Below, in pieces: positions 47,971 to 59,800 of a stretch of DNA of 64,000 nt (position 1 is the stretch's first letter; the number at the start of each line of letters is the position of its first letter). The DNA is from Sesamum alatum (lineage: Eukaryota > Streptophyta > Magnoliopsida > Lamiales > Pedaliaceae): positions 21,867,395-21,931,394 of the forward strand of contig JACGWO010000004.1 of NCBI GenBank assembly GCA_034509735.1. The letters are read 5' to 3'. The notes under the pieces are model-generated. The model did not search any database, had not been told where the DNA came from, and saw only the letters and a program-made list of their open reading frames with translations. Made by a program: the position numbers and the translations under genes.

Positions 47971-49917
47971 CCGGTTCGATGTAAGGAGCCATACATGTAT
48001 GTGGTAAGCATGTTCTATTTGCATTTATGACTTTATGAGCGTGTTAAACATATGAATTAATGAACTTGTTTAAGTGTTTAAATTTAATAGACATCATTTA
48101 TGTGATTTTTATGGATTGGATCTCTAAAAATTGCATATTTATTTTCAGCTATCTTATATGTATATGTGCTGAAATAAGAAACGAAAAACCACGATACAAA
48201 CAAAAACAGAATAGCAGTGGCAACTGTTGGCTGCCGCCTCTGCTGGGCGCCCACTGGCTGGCGGGCGGGCGCAGGCAGATGCCTAAGCACAACCCGGCCA
48301 GCGTGCCTGCTGACAGGGGCGGCCATGCAAATCACATTATGAGCATAGGTGCGTGCGCGCACTGGCCGGGCCAGTGCGAGGCATGGCGCACGCGCGCGTG
48401 CATGCCTGTGTGTGCGGTTGGGGAGATGGCATGACGGTTGGGCTGTTCTGTGCCGATTTTCGATGTTTTTCTAAAAATTTGAGTTTTGGGTAATTTCTGC
48501 ATAATTTCTGAAAATGATTTAATTTTTCATATTTGACTTTGGAATTGTTGGATTTTTCCTATGATCAATATTGCTTAATTAATTTGGGGTTTTCAACATG
48601 CATTGCATGCATTGTGTGTGATGTCTATTAAATTTAAAATTTGAAGCTTGTACATTATCTATATGTTTATAACTTGTGATGTTGGACATCACTTGGATAT
48701 TTTGAATATCTATGTTGGCATGATTATTTGGTATAATTGTGCATTTTCTGTTGATGGGATCAACATGGGATGATCACAAGAGCCCTGGACCTTGTGTATG
48801 AATGCATGACATTTACATTTCTGTCGGGGGTGGCCTGCGTGCCTCTTGATTTGGGACTATCATCTCCCGATTTTTCGCCTCATTATGTTAAGGCTTGCTT
48901 ATTTCATATTTTCCATGTATTACTATTCCTATATAACGAGAGTAGTTAGATTTTTGGTGAGGTTTTATTTTGTAATAATAACAAGCCCACGGAGTTGGAG
49001 GCCCATGTTGGATGGAGGCCCAAGGTGATACATCAAAGAGAAAAGTAAGAAGAGCCACAAGGCCCAATGGAATGACAATGGGTTAATTAATTTTTTTTTT
49101 TTTTTTTGTAATAGTGTAGGACCACCCTAGACAGACCATAGAATCACTGCGGGCTCAGTGGGTCGCATAGGTTGGGCTTGTGATCATCCTAATAGGGGTT
49201 ATGCTATGTTTATTGCATGCGGCATATTTATTTATTGCTTTATAAATATTGGATATTTATGCATGCAAATACATTTAATGTGATGAGGTCTTGGTTATTA
49301 TAAAAAACAAAGTCTCATTCGGTTGGACCAAATAAAACATTAGGCCCATAATGGACTTGGATCAAGATAGTTTTGATCCGTCCAAGCCTTCCATCCACAA
49401 CAATGTGGTGAGGAAGCTACCACTACCCAAGTGTGATCTCACGAGTTGTGGCACACTTGGAATAGGGAAAGTTGCACCATTGTTGTGAACAAAGATATTG
49501 CGCTCGTTGTTTTCCTGTCTCACGAGTTGTGTAGGGCAACAGTTGAGGCATGATTTGGTTGATGGGTCAGGCCCAACACTGAGTAACATGGTTCGCTTGG
49601 AATCCTCGGAATTATGTGAAGAGGTGGGGCAAAACATCTTGGGAATCTCATTGGATGAGAATGATATTGGATATCTTCTGTGAATTTTTCTTCACGTGAA
49701 TCGTAAAAACGGGGCATAGAGATCATGCTTATGGATCCCCAACCCACTAGGTAATGATTTTCCGAAACTCCACTTGAGAGTGGTGACTTTCGTAGAAATA
49801 GTGGGAGGGTTAAAGACTTAAAGACCGTGTCTTCAACTTGAACTATAATATTCCATCATTTGCTAATTTCTGCTTTTATATTTCTATAAATGTAGATATG
49901 TCTAGAATTCCTTAACA
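47971..49917 (+). mobile_element. Leader of copia element 1
   Basis: Untranslated leader of about 1.95 kb between primer site and gag. Blocks shared with element 2 are near 48845-49030, 49118-49200 (GTGTAGGACCACCCTAGACAG) and 49330-49800. A GC-rich segment at 48225-48435 is not alignable by eye with its counterpart. Confidence 0.75.
48225..48435 (+). repeat. GC-rich leader block, element 1
   Basis: About 210 bp of high GC with alternating purine-pyrimidine CGCGCGCG words and the palindrome-like ACTGGCCGGGCCAGT (48360-48374). It begins about 266 bp after the primer site, as in element 2. Confidence 0.7.
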
Positions 49918-51925
49918 ATGGTACTAGAGACCAACAAATTCAATGCACGAACTATTATGACTAGCTAAGAAACCTGAGGATTATCCTCGGTTTCGAGAAC
50001 CAAGGCTACGTCTTGGACAAGCCGCCGTCGAGAGACTTGCCGGAGGAGTCCACGCCAGAAGAACGTTTGACATTCGAGAAATGGCATGAGGACAACCGGA
50101 AAGTATGCAGTATCATTTGGCTTCGATGTCTAACGACATCTAGAAGCAATATGATAGGTTGGACAACGTCTCCGCCATAATGCTCTGCATGAACGAGATT
50201 TATGCGGTTTTGGATAGGCATATTAGATATGCCGCCACAAAAACATTTTTTGGCACCAAGCTAGTTGAAGGATCTTTGTATAGAGTCATGTGGTCAAGAT
50301 GCTATTCCTAGTGGAGAAGCTCGAGGACTTAAAAGCTGGGCTTAATAATGACACGTACATCGATGTGATCCTTCAGTCGCTTCATCCATCCTATGACCCA
50401 TTCGTTGTCAACGACAGCATGAACGGACTTGAGAAGTCCATTCATGAGTTGGTCAACATGTTAGTCCAATACGAGGCAACGACCCACAAGTCTGCATCGT
50501 CAATATTGATAGGAGATGCTTCGACCTCCAAGGCGAATGGAAAGAGGGCCGGAAGCTGGAAGAGAATGAAGGGAAAGGGGAAGGCAGTTGCAGCCACTGC
50601 TCGCGCTCCTAGCACCCCTGTTGCCCTAGTGGGAATGTGCAAGGGGAAAGAAAAGGCCCGGGGTTTTCAATGGTCTAAGGCAAATGATGTCTGCATGCAT
50701 TGCCAAGGAAATAGGCATTGGAAGAGAGAGTGCCCACAACTCCTCTCCAATCCAGGTATGTTTGTGGTTGAAGTAAACATGATAACTAATTCTGCTTCAT
50801 GGGTATTGGATACCGGATGTAGTGCTCACATCTTCAATGATTTGCAAAGATGCAGAAGGCTAACCAAGGATGAGATGATCCTGAAGCTGGGCGATGGCAA
50901 GGCCGTTGCTGCGGAAGCCGTAGGATCAGTAGAGTTAGCCATTAGTAATCATGTTAGGATATTACTAAATGATTGTTTCTATTTACCTAGCATGATTAAG
51001 AACATTGTCTCCATACCCATCCTGGACAAGGAGGGTCATTCTTTCACCGCCAATAAAAGTGGCTTTTATATTATTAATGATGGTGTGTCTCATCTGCTTG
51101 GTACATTAGTAAACGGTCTGTACATACTTCAACAGTCTAATTGGATTATGACTGTCGAACACAAATGTAAACACGATAATCATGATAACGCATAGGTATG
51201 GCATGCAAGGTTAGGTCATATCTCTAAACATAGGATAAGGAGGTTGGTAGACTCAAAAAGTCTTGAGATAGACGATTTGGACAACCTACCAACTTGCGAG
51301 TCCTGTCTGAAGGGAAACATGATCAAGAAACCCTTTGTTGGACAAAGCACATTAGCCAACGGTCATTTGGATTTGATCCATACAGACGTCTGTGGACCAT
51401 TAAATACTCGAGCGAGAGGTGGTTACTCCTACTTCATAACCTCTACCGATGATCACTCACGGTATGATTATGTTTACCTGATGAGGTACAAGTTTGAAGC
51501 CTTTGGAAGGTTTAAGGAATACAGACTTAAAGTTGAGAACCAAACCGGTCGCAAGATCAAAGTCCTTCGATCAGACCGAGATGGAGAGTATTTAAGTGGT
51601 GAGTTCATTGATTATCTAAAAGAGAATGGAATTCTCTCTTAGTGGACTCCTCCTGGAACATTACAGTTGAATGGTGTATCTGAAAGGAGGAATTGGACCT
51701 TGTTGGACATGGTTCGATCCATGATGAGTTTTACCGAACTCCCCTTGTTTTTCTGGGCGTACGCTCTTGAGAGGGCGGCCAAACCTTTGAACATGGCACC
51801 ATCTAAGAAGATATCCCAGATGCCATATGAGATATGGCAATGCAAGTCTGTCTCGTACAAATACTTGAAAAGTGTGGGGAAGCCCCGCATACGTCAAGAG
51901 ATTTGGAAAGCGTTTATGTCCACTG
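49918..51925 (+). pseudogene. Copia gag-protease-integrase relic, element 1
   Basis: Starts ATG 49918 (MVLETNKFN) with a TAA at 49966-49968 and further breaks, then the long frame from 50290. Visible domains: capsid of UBN2 type (LVEKLEDLKAGLNNDTYIDV, LEKSIHELVNMLVQYEATT); CCHC zinc knuckle C-x2-C-x4-H-x4-C (50692-50734); protease WVLDTGCSAHI (about 50800); the GAG-pre-integrase WHARLGH with CESCLKGNM; integrase with DVCGP, TSTDDHSRY and GVSERRN. TAG stops at 51193-51195 and 51640-51642 interrupt one otherwise continuous frame. Similarity ends near KYLKS..GKP and AYVKRFGKRL (about 51917), where gypsy sequence begins. RT and RNase H are absent. Non-functional. Confidence 0.9.
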
Positions 51926-53520
51926 CTAGGTGCTCCTCCTTCCTCACTCCAAGCATCGTTCACCGCCATGTTGTTCTGATCAGTCTTCACCTCTTCCTGC
52001 CGCTCGGCGCCCCACAGCCTCAGGAATGTATCTCTTTTTTTTTATTTTCTTTAATTCCTTTGGGGCACCGACATTGAGGACAATGTTGGGTTTATGTGTG
52101 GGGGTGGTTGATGTCCTTTAATTCTATGCATATTGATGAGTGTGGCTGCAGCATGATGATACGCGTTAGCTATAAGTTTCTGAAAAATTATATGACATTT
52201 GGTAATTTGTTGAACAATATGATGATGAACCTTGATACATTGCATCCCCATTTCACTCATGCCAATATGATTTATGAATGCATTGTTAGGATTGCAATAG
52301 AATACTTGACATGCATAGGAAAATTCAAACTTGCCACATGTGTGATGAATATCTTAACGATCTTGTTTTGATGAAAAAAATGCTTGGGAGTAGCACACAT
52401 AAGCCCTTTTGGTGAGCTTTTGAGCCTATGAGCACATATCTTATTGCTCCCTTTTTGTTTGGCTGTGTGATTGTCATCTTTGGCTTGATTTTCTAGAACT
52501 TGCTCGGTTATACATATCGAAACCGCATATTGAGTTGGGCGTGTTGAAAACGATAAGGGCATTAGGATTGAACCAAAGTCTCTTGTTCCTAAGCCTGCAT
52601 AAATATCCAACCCTAGTAGCCCAATCGAGCCTGAGCCTGATTTTGTTGTCATGAACAACCGTTTCTTTGTCCTAAACCTTTGAACCCCACTGTTAAAGGA
52701 TTGGAATGACAACTTGTGATACTCTTCCTCATTAGTGTGTAGTTCAAGCGCAAAGTCTCAACCACCCTGTGAAGATGTGTCTAAAGGAAAGAAATTGTGG
52801 AAGGGAAAGAAAAAGAGAGAAATCAAATATCTCCCGAAAAAAAAAGAAAAAAAATCGAATGTCTCCTTTAAAAAAAAAATAAAATGGATAAAAAGAAGGG
52901 AAAATGAGAAAACAATGGATAAAGTATGATGCAATGTGAAGGGTAAAGCAAAGAAAGAAGAAAACGATGGAGGACAAAGAAGGGATAAAGTGCACTTGAA
53001 CTAGAAAACTTCCACCTGTGGAAGCCTATCCAAGTAATGTAATCTAATTTCTTTAACCCTAAAACCCCTTCTTTCATTCTTTTTTGTTTGTCTCCTACCC
53101 TCACCTAAAGCCCCATTACAACCCGGAAAAGACCCTTTGATTCTCACTTCAAACTCACTTCAAGCGGTGGAGATGTGATATAAGAGCAAGCCTATGGCAA
53201 AATCTCGTTGAAAGCATGACTTGAGAGTTATTGTTCACCCTTAAACACTTTGAGCGTATTGAGTGTATCCAAAGCGAGGGTGTTCACTCACTTTGCATTT
53301 TTGATTCCGAATGGATTGTCGAGATGGTTGTCATATCGTGTGGCCTGTGTGAATTGGTGCTATGTAGTCTATTGTTTCTCTATTGCACCTTGACAGTGAA
53401 TTCATTTTGAAATGTTGGCATAAGTTGAAATGAGGTGTTATGTAGAAGGGGATGTTCCCTTGAGAGTGATTGCATTACATTGCTACATGCTTGAGGACAA
53501 GCATGATCTAAGTGTGGGGG
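51926..53520 (+). mobile_element. Gypsy element 3' non-coding region
   Basis: GAGGACAATGTTGGGTTTAT then GTGTGGGGGTGGTTGATG (about 52076-52112), and again GAGGACAAGCATG with AAGTGTGGGGG (53491-53520), are the repeated polypurine-like motifs found before the 3' LTR of plant Athila/Tat-type gypsy elements. The A-rich 52790-52930 stretch and the ORFs across it are not coding. The left border is the break in the copia integrase. Confidence 0.65.
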
Positions 53521-54764
53521 TATTTGATTAGGAGAAATTATACAACCTATTCCTATGCTTTCACCCTCATTTTATCTCGATATAATGCTTGTTATTGGGT
53601 ATATTTGTACTTTTTAGGAACTTTGGTGGACAAAAGGGCAAGTGCAAGAAAAGAGTCCAGACATAGAAAGAAGAGTCAAAAATCCTGCAGAAATAACTAC
53701 AGGTTAGCCCGTGATCCACGGGCTATCAGAGATGCGGTTTCAGAAACGCAAGAAGCATAACCCGTGACCCATGGGTTATCAAACATTCGCTGGCCGAAAA
53801 TTGGCAAACGAGTTGACTTGTAAAAAATGAAAATTATGATTTTTTGGTCACTTAAAAAGAAGTCCTACTTCCTTTGTAATCTACCTTAGAGTCTTGGTAA
53901 GAATAGGACTAGAAAAGGAAAAGAGTTTTATGCTAAATAGAGTCCTATTCCTCTCCTTCCTCAACTAGGATTCTCCCTCTATATAAAGAAGGAAGGAAGA
54001 GAAGAGAAAATCACTCTGGTTTTCCAGCAAATTTTTTGCATCTTTTGTCTTGTGTTTTTGCTAGAATTAGGATGAACTAATTTTCTTTTTGTGCTAAGGC
54101 TTATGGGAAGCCTAATTGACACTATGTGTTAAATATTTTCTGGATTAATCTATTGTTATTTTCGCATATCCATGAGTTATTGTGTTTATTGCTATTATTT
54201 AAGAGCTTGATCACCTCTTAGATTTTCTTAATTATGTTAATGAACCGAGAGGGAATTTAGCATAGTGGAAAGAGTAATTCATGGTGTGGATTGAATGATG
54301 TGTAGGCATACACAGGCATGATCTATCTGGTTCCATAGGTTTTTCATAAATCTTCATGCATTATTATCACGAGTTTTGGACAGGACAGATCCCCTAATTC
54401 CTTGATAGTAATAGGTTTGGTATTGCTCGAGAGAGTATATTAGATTAAAATAGGAAAAATCTCAGTATGTGAAAATACTTGTCTGTTTGATTGATCCGTC
54501 AATATTAAATACGTTGTATTGATTAGGTGGACCTATAGCCGTGGCACTTATTCCTAAATTTGCATTTTTCCTCCGACGTAATTACTTTCTACAGTTGATT
54601 TTATTTTCTTTTAGTAGTTTCATAAATCATTCCAATTCTCGATTGTCCAAATAATTAGGGATTAGCCATAATTGTGGTAATTGTTTCATTAAATTCTCGT
54701 GGGATCGACATTATTTATACTACTTGATAGCTAGTATACTTGCTAGTGCGTATTTTTACAATCA
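53521..54764 (+). mobile_element. Gypsy (Athila/Tat-like) LTR
   Basis: 1244 bp after the polypurine tract GTGTGGGGG. It begins TATTTGATTAGG (expected TG; G to A change) and ends GTGCGTATTTTTACAATCA. TTCTCGTGGGATCGACATTA near 54692 is typical close to the end of such LTRs. The right side is abruptly minus-strand copia sequence. Confidence 0.7.
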
Positions 54765-56745
54765 GTGGTGTAAGAATAGCCTCTTTCGAAAATATTTTAG
54801 GCAAATAAGACTGAAACATGAGGTCTCTTGCCACTTGCAATTGGTGCTTGTGCTTTCTTTCTACTACACCATTTTGTTGAGGTATTTGTAAACACATGAC
54901 CTTTGATGCATTATACTTTCCTCTTTAAAATTTTTTTGACACTGTTCCTCAAAAATTTTGTCCCATTCTCCATCCTAAATGTCTTAATTCTTTTACTAAA
55001 TTGAGTTTATTTCATTTTGTTAAAGGAAACAAGCACAAAGGTTGTCTGTGACTTATGCTTCATTGGATAAGTCCATGTGTACCTACTAAAATCATCTACT
55101 ATTCTCAACATGTAGGTGAATTTTGATATTCAGTATTGATTATAAGGTCCCCAAAGATCTACATGCACGAGATCAAACACATCACTAAAGCAAGAATCAC
55201 TTATGGGAGAAGCAAGTCTCTATTGTTTGGCCTGTGGAAAAATCTCACACAAACTGAGTTTATTTCCACTATTCTTGACTAGAAGTTTGGTTTAGTAGAA
55301 ATACAAAAGCATGGCCAATCTTTTGTGCCATAGGTCTAAACTAACATAATTCACATTGAGGCCATAGTCTGTTGATGAGTTCATGATCTTGTGCATAATT
55401 TCTTTCTTGAATGATAGGTCATTCAACACATAGAGTTTTTCTACCATTCTTCCTAGTGTCATTATACTTTCAATCTTGTTGTCCTGCAAGATGCAATGAT
55501 TGGGTATTAAATCTGAGATCTAATGTAGCACGTAATTTACTAAGTGACAATAAGTTGAATCTTAAACTAGGAACAAATAGAACATCAATAAGATGAATTT
55601 GATCATGTAATAGTATGTCTCGTATGCTTCTATGCAGATATTTAGAACCATCTGCAAGATGAATAAAATTTTTAGAAGTGTTCGATTTAAAAGAATTAAA
55701 CAATGAAGCATTATTGCACATATGGGTAGTAGCCGCACTATCTATAATCCAAGGCGAAAGGGAACAAGAATCCAGAACTGAGTTACTTAGGGACTTACCT
55801 AAAAAATCATCATAGTCCTCATTTATAGACTTAACCACCTTAGATGCCCTTCCCCTCAAGAACTCTGTAATTCTGCTCTAATGATCTCAGAAATGGCTTG
55901 TTCAACCACTAGTTTTTGCAGAATCTTCCCCTTTAGTGACATTCAAGGGACTTATACCAGTTTGGGTAGCCATGAATTCAAAACAAACATCTTTCAAGTG
56001 TCCTGGCTTCCCACAGTTTTCATAGACCTGATTTCTTTTGTCAACAGGACCCTCTTTCTTCTAAAAGCCCTTTGGTCCATCGAACTTCTTGTAATCTCCT
56101 GCTTCGGCTTGCATAGCCATGTTCTGAATTGCATTTGAGGGGCCTGCATTAACCTCCCTTTGTTTCTCTACCCTTAAAATCATTGAATAGGCCTTGCTAA
56201 CATTTGGGAGTGGATCCATCGTCAAAATCTGATTTTGACATGATCATAGGAGTGATTCAAGCCATTAAGAACTGCATTAGTTGATTAGCGAAGTTCATAT
56301 CAATAATGATTTTGGAAGCACCAAAAGTGCATTGTGGCATAAGGTTGCGGCAACCCAATTCATCCCATGATCTTTTAATCTATGTAAAGTAGGCTAAAAC
56401 TGCTAGATTGCCTTGAGAAACAGAACACATTTCTCTCTTTAGTTGATAAAGCTTACGCCGGTTACTCTATCCAAAACGAGCCTCTAGTTTAAGCCATAAT
56501 TCTCTTGCAGAGTTTATGTACAAAAAAGCTTACAACAATCTCTTTTGAGATTGAATTCAAGATCCAAGATGTAACTATATAATCAGCCCCGAGTCTTGAT
56601 CCACTTTTTGTAGGCCTTGTCATCTTCTATAGGTTTGGTAATCTTTCCATTTGTAAAGCCAAGTTTCATTTTAGCTCCCAAAGCTATCTTCACAGACCGA
56701 CTCTTTGTGGACCAGTGGCCAACTTTCTTGAAATCATCTATAATA
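54765..56745 (-). pseudogene. Copia gag-protease-integrase relic on minus strand
   Basis: Read on the minus strand from about 56745: gag pieces (KVGHWSTKSRSVK; AIQNMAMQAEAGDYKKFDG), a zinc knuckle ENCGKPGHLKDVC whose first Cys is Tyr, protease SPWIIDSAATTHMCNNAS (about 55770-55720), LYVLNDLSFKKE and DLWHKRLA of the pre-integrase domain (about 55425-55310), and integrase ending PQQNGVVERKHKHQLQVARD (about 54885-54825) and SKEAILT. Several stops and frameshifts. It differs from the type A elements, being closer to the Ale/Retrofit kind by its gag layout (low certainty). Cut off at the gypsy LTR. Confidence 0.88.
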
Positions 56746-57449
56746 AAAGAATCCTATTGTATTGCTATGGTGAAATAGGAAAAGAAAAAGGAAACAAAAG
56801 GTAAAGAGACCATCAAATTTACCATATACAGAAACTCAAGCAAGAACTGCAAAATGCGCAGCCATTTGTATGCTCTCAAGATTTCTGTATATGTAGAATT
56901 GGATCAAGATAGATTAATTACAAGTGCTCAAGGCTTCTAATTTTGTTAGAGCTAAAAGACTTAACCTACTAACTAACTAACAGCTATAAACTAACTTGAT
57001 CGCTGCTGACTAATAAATTACCAAACCAGGTGTACAACAACAGCTTGAGAAGCGACGGTAAAGTGCTAGTGTAATATTGAAAATTACAAACGAAAGTTGT
57101 CAAAAGTTGAGCACTTTCACTTAAGAGTAGCTGGTGCTAAAGATAGAATAAAAAAAAAGTAATAAAGCAAAAGACAACTCTTAGGGAAAGCAATACTGAG
57201 CCTTCCTTTCTCCAGCAAGTGAGTGAATTTCTTCTTGATTTCTTTTTAATATATTTATTATATGGTTAGTGTGTAATTTAAAAAATATATTTGGTACAAA
57301 GTACTCTTGTAGTTTATACAGAATTTAAGGGTAATACTTATAAGTTTTATATATATATATATAAAGTTGACATATACATTAATTTCATCTTTAAAAGTTT
57401 AGAATGTACCATCTAAATCAATTGCTGGTTTAATTTATTCAATATAAAC
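56746..57449. other. Probable leader/LTR debris and AT-rich spacer
   Basis: Should contain the 5' LTR of the reverse copia relic, but I could not find a primer site or clear LTR ends. An AT dinucleotide run lies at about 57347-57362. No gene seen. Confidence 0.35.
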
Positions 57450-59299
57450 TGTTAGAATAGGTGATCGAAAAGCCATTTGGATTGGCGGTTTTGGAAACTA
57501 TTCGTCAATCTTTATTAATATAATATTATCCTAATGAATAGAGTAAGTATTCATCACTGACATTGTGTTTGTTGTGTTTACTACTAACGTTGAACGGCAT
57601 TTGAACGTCACAACAAATGCCCATAGACCAATTTGATAACCCATGTAGTTGGGTTGCTCATTGGATGAAGGCAATGAAACCAACTTCTGAGGGTTGGTCT
57701 GAAATGTTCCAAGTTGAGGACCTCAAGACTGGGCATTGAGTGTCCTATTGAGACTTGCACTAAGTATTGCATTCACTGGGTGAGTGCCGAGTTTCATGAG
57801 CGACAGACGAAGGTCGTCTATGCAATTGTAGTAGGTTAGTTGACAAGGTGATCGACTGACTGAACTGACTCGTGCGAATCGTCATATGGAAGCCTTGGAG
57901 ATTTGGTAGGTTTGACTGAAATTCCCGGTTCCGATAGTATGGGATTAGTCCTCGGACTTGAGGAATCATGGCAGTCACGTGTATATGAAGATTGTATCTT
58001 GGATCTGGCGAGAGGTGATCATTCTGTACTGAGGACGGTGGATTCCAAGATAGGATCTGTCCCCGTCAATATATGACAGTGATGTCTCCTATGCGCTCTG
58101 AGATGGTTTAAACTCTAAAAGTCTATGGCCATAGCAATTGATTGAGTAGGAAAGGGTTTCCTATGTCAACCGATAGAGTAAAAACATCTCGAGTATTAAA
58201 CACAGACACCTAGTTAAGGATGGAAACCGACGCCCAATTCCATACCCTAGACTAAGGCCGGGAGACGGTCGACAGTAGGAACATACCCTTACAGAATCGG
58301 TGCCTAAATATTCACACCAACATTCACCTAGTCTCTAGTGTCATGGACCGTTGCTAGACGGCCACCCATGGTGTGTTAGAATAGGTGACCATGAAGCCAA
58401 TCGTATTAGGCGAATTGTAACCTATGTCTGAACAATTTCAAAGTTTTAATAAACCTCGATGAATAAGAAAGTGAAATTCATCTGGCACATACTTTGTCTG
58501 TGTTCACTTTAACTGCTTTATTTCTGTTCGCTACACAAACAAAGCCCACAGACTGAGATCGCATTTCGGGGACTGGGACTACGCTTGGAGGTAGGTCCAC
58601 GAAATCAGTTCTGCCGAATCAGTCTGAAAATCTCCAAGTCAAGGAATCTCGAAAATGGGTACCGAGAATCCACTTGAGACTTGCACTAAGCATCTGCTAT
58701 CGTGTTTCATCGACGGGTGACGAGGGTCGTCTAAGCAGTGTTAGTGGGTCAGCTTGCTGGGGAGCGGCTGACTGAGGTGACTCGCGGGAACCGTCTTACA
58801 GAGGACCTTGAGTAGGGTCGGCTAGGTATGACGTGAGTTCCCGGTTCCAACGGTACAGGTCAATCCTTTGACTTGAGGAATTGCTGAGTTTACCTGTACA
58901 TCGAGACTGTATCTTAGGTATGGTGAGAGATGTTGAGTAGTCATAAGCCATATCTAGTGCAACCACGGTGTGCAACGTGACAGTAGTTTCCAAGAAAGGA
59001 TCTATCTCCTGTCAAGAGTGTTGATAGTAGTGTCTCACAATACTCTGTGTCTTGTCCCTAAAATCTGTGGCCACAATAACTGAACAAAAGGGAAGGATTC
59101 CCTGGCGGCGTTTGGTATAGGACAGACTGACACTTAGGTCCAAGATGGGTACCTGCGTATCCGTGCCCTAGACCCTAAGTGGTGAGACCGTAAACGGAAG
59201 GATAGATGTACTGTAGAGCCTAAATGTTCATCCCCTCGCATATTCACCTAGTCTCTAGTGCCATGGACCGTTGCTAGACGGCCACCCATGGCGACGGAT

Positions 59300-59314
59300 G
59301 GATTCTAGGAATCC
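59300..59314 (+). other. Conserved U3 hairpin, type B copy 3
   Basis: GGATTC-TAG-GAATCC, a perfect 6-bp stem with a 3-base loop. It is shorter than in the other type B copies, as if a deletion removed the loop while keeping symmetric arms. Confidence 0.6.
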
Positions 59315-59727
59315 GACCAAATCTAGCTGAAGGTGACCTAAAGAGTCACACACAACGTATTTAATTTAGAATTAAATATTTGGAGAAAAGTGGAGCAATT
59401 AAATTAGATTTAATCGGGTCTTTCTTATCTTGGGAAATTAATTCCTTTTATTAGGTGAAAGGAATTTGTCTAATAAATTAGATTTATTGGAAATTAATTT
59501 ATGGGCTTAAAATAAATATTAGTATTTATTTATTGCCCTTTGGATTATTTAATTAGATTTACATACTCCATAAATTAATAGATAGTTGAGATTGGAGAGG
59601 GAAATCAATGGCTAGGATTGGTTTGACCAAGAAGCTAGAAGTTGACTAGGATTTGACTAGGTTAAATCCTATTTCATGTGCAGTCTTCCAAAGAGTTGGA
59701 ATTAGAAGAGGAATATGACCCCTCCTC

Positions 59728-59735
59728 TATAAATA
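59728..59735 (+). promoter_or_regulatory. TATA box of type B LTR
   Basis: CTCCTCTATAAATATTCC context, a strong plant TATA box shared with two reverse copies. Confidence 0.7.
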
Positions 59736-59775
59736 TTCCTAACTCTTCACTTTGGAAGAGATGATGAAACTCAAA

Positions 59776-59800
59776 ACACACACACACACACACACACACA
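59776..59800. repeat. (AC)n microsatellite
   Basis: About 12 AC units, 40 bp downstream of the type B TATA box, where the other two copies carry GT or GA runs. Confidence 0.95.

Noticed and set aside
52735..53104. Lys-rich and Phe-rich frames on both strands.
   Set aside because: Product of an A-rich tract in the gypsy 3' non-coding region.
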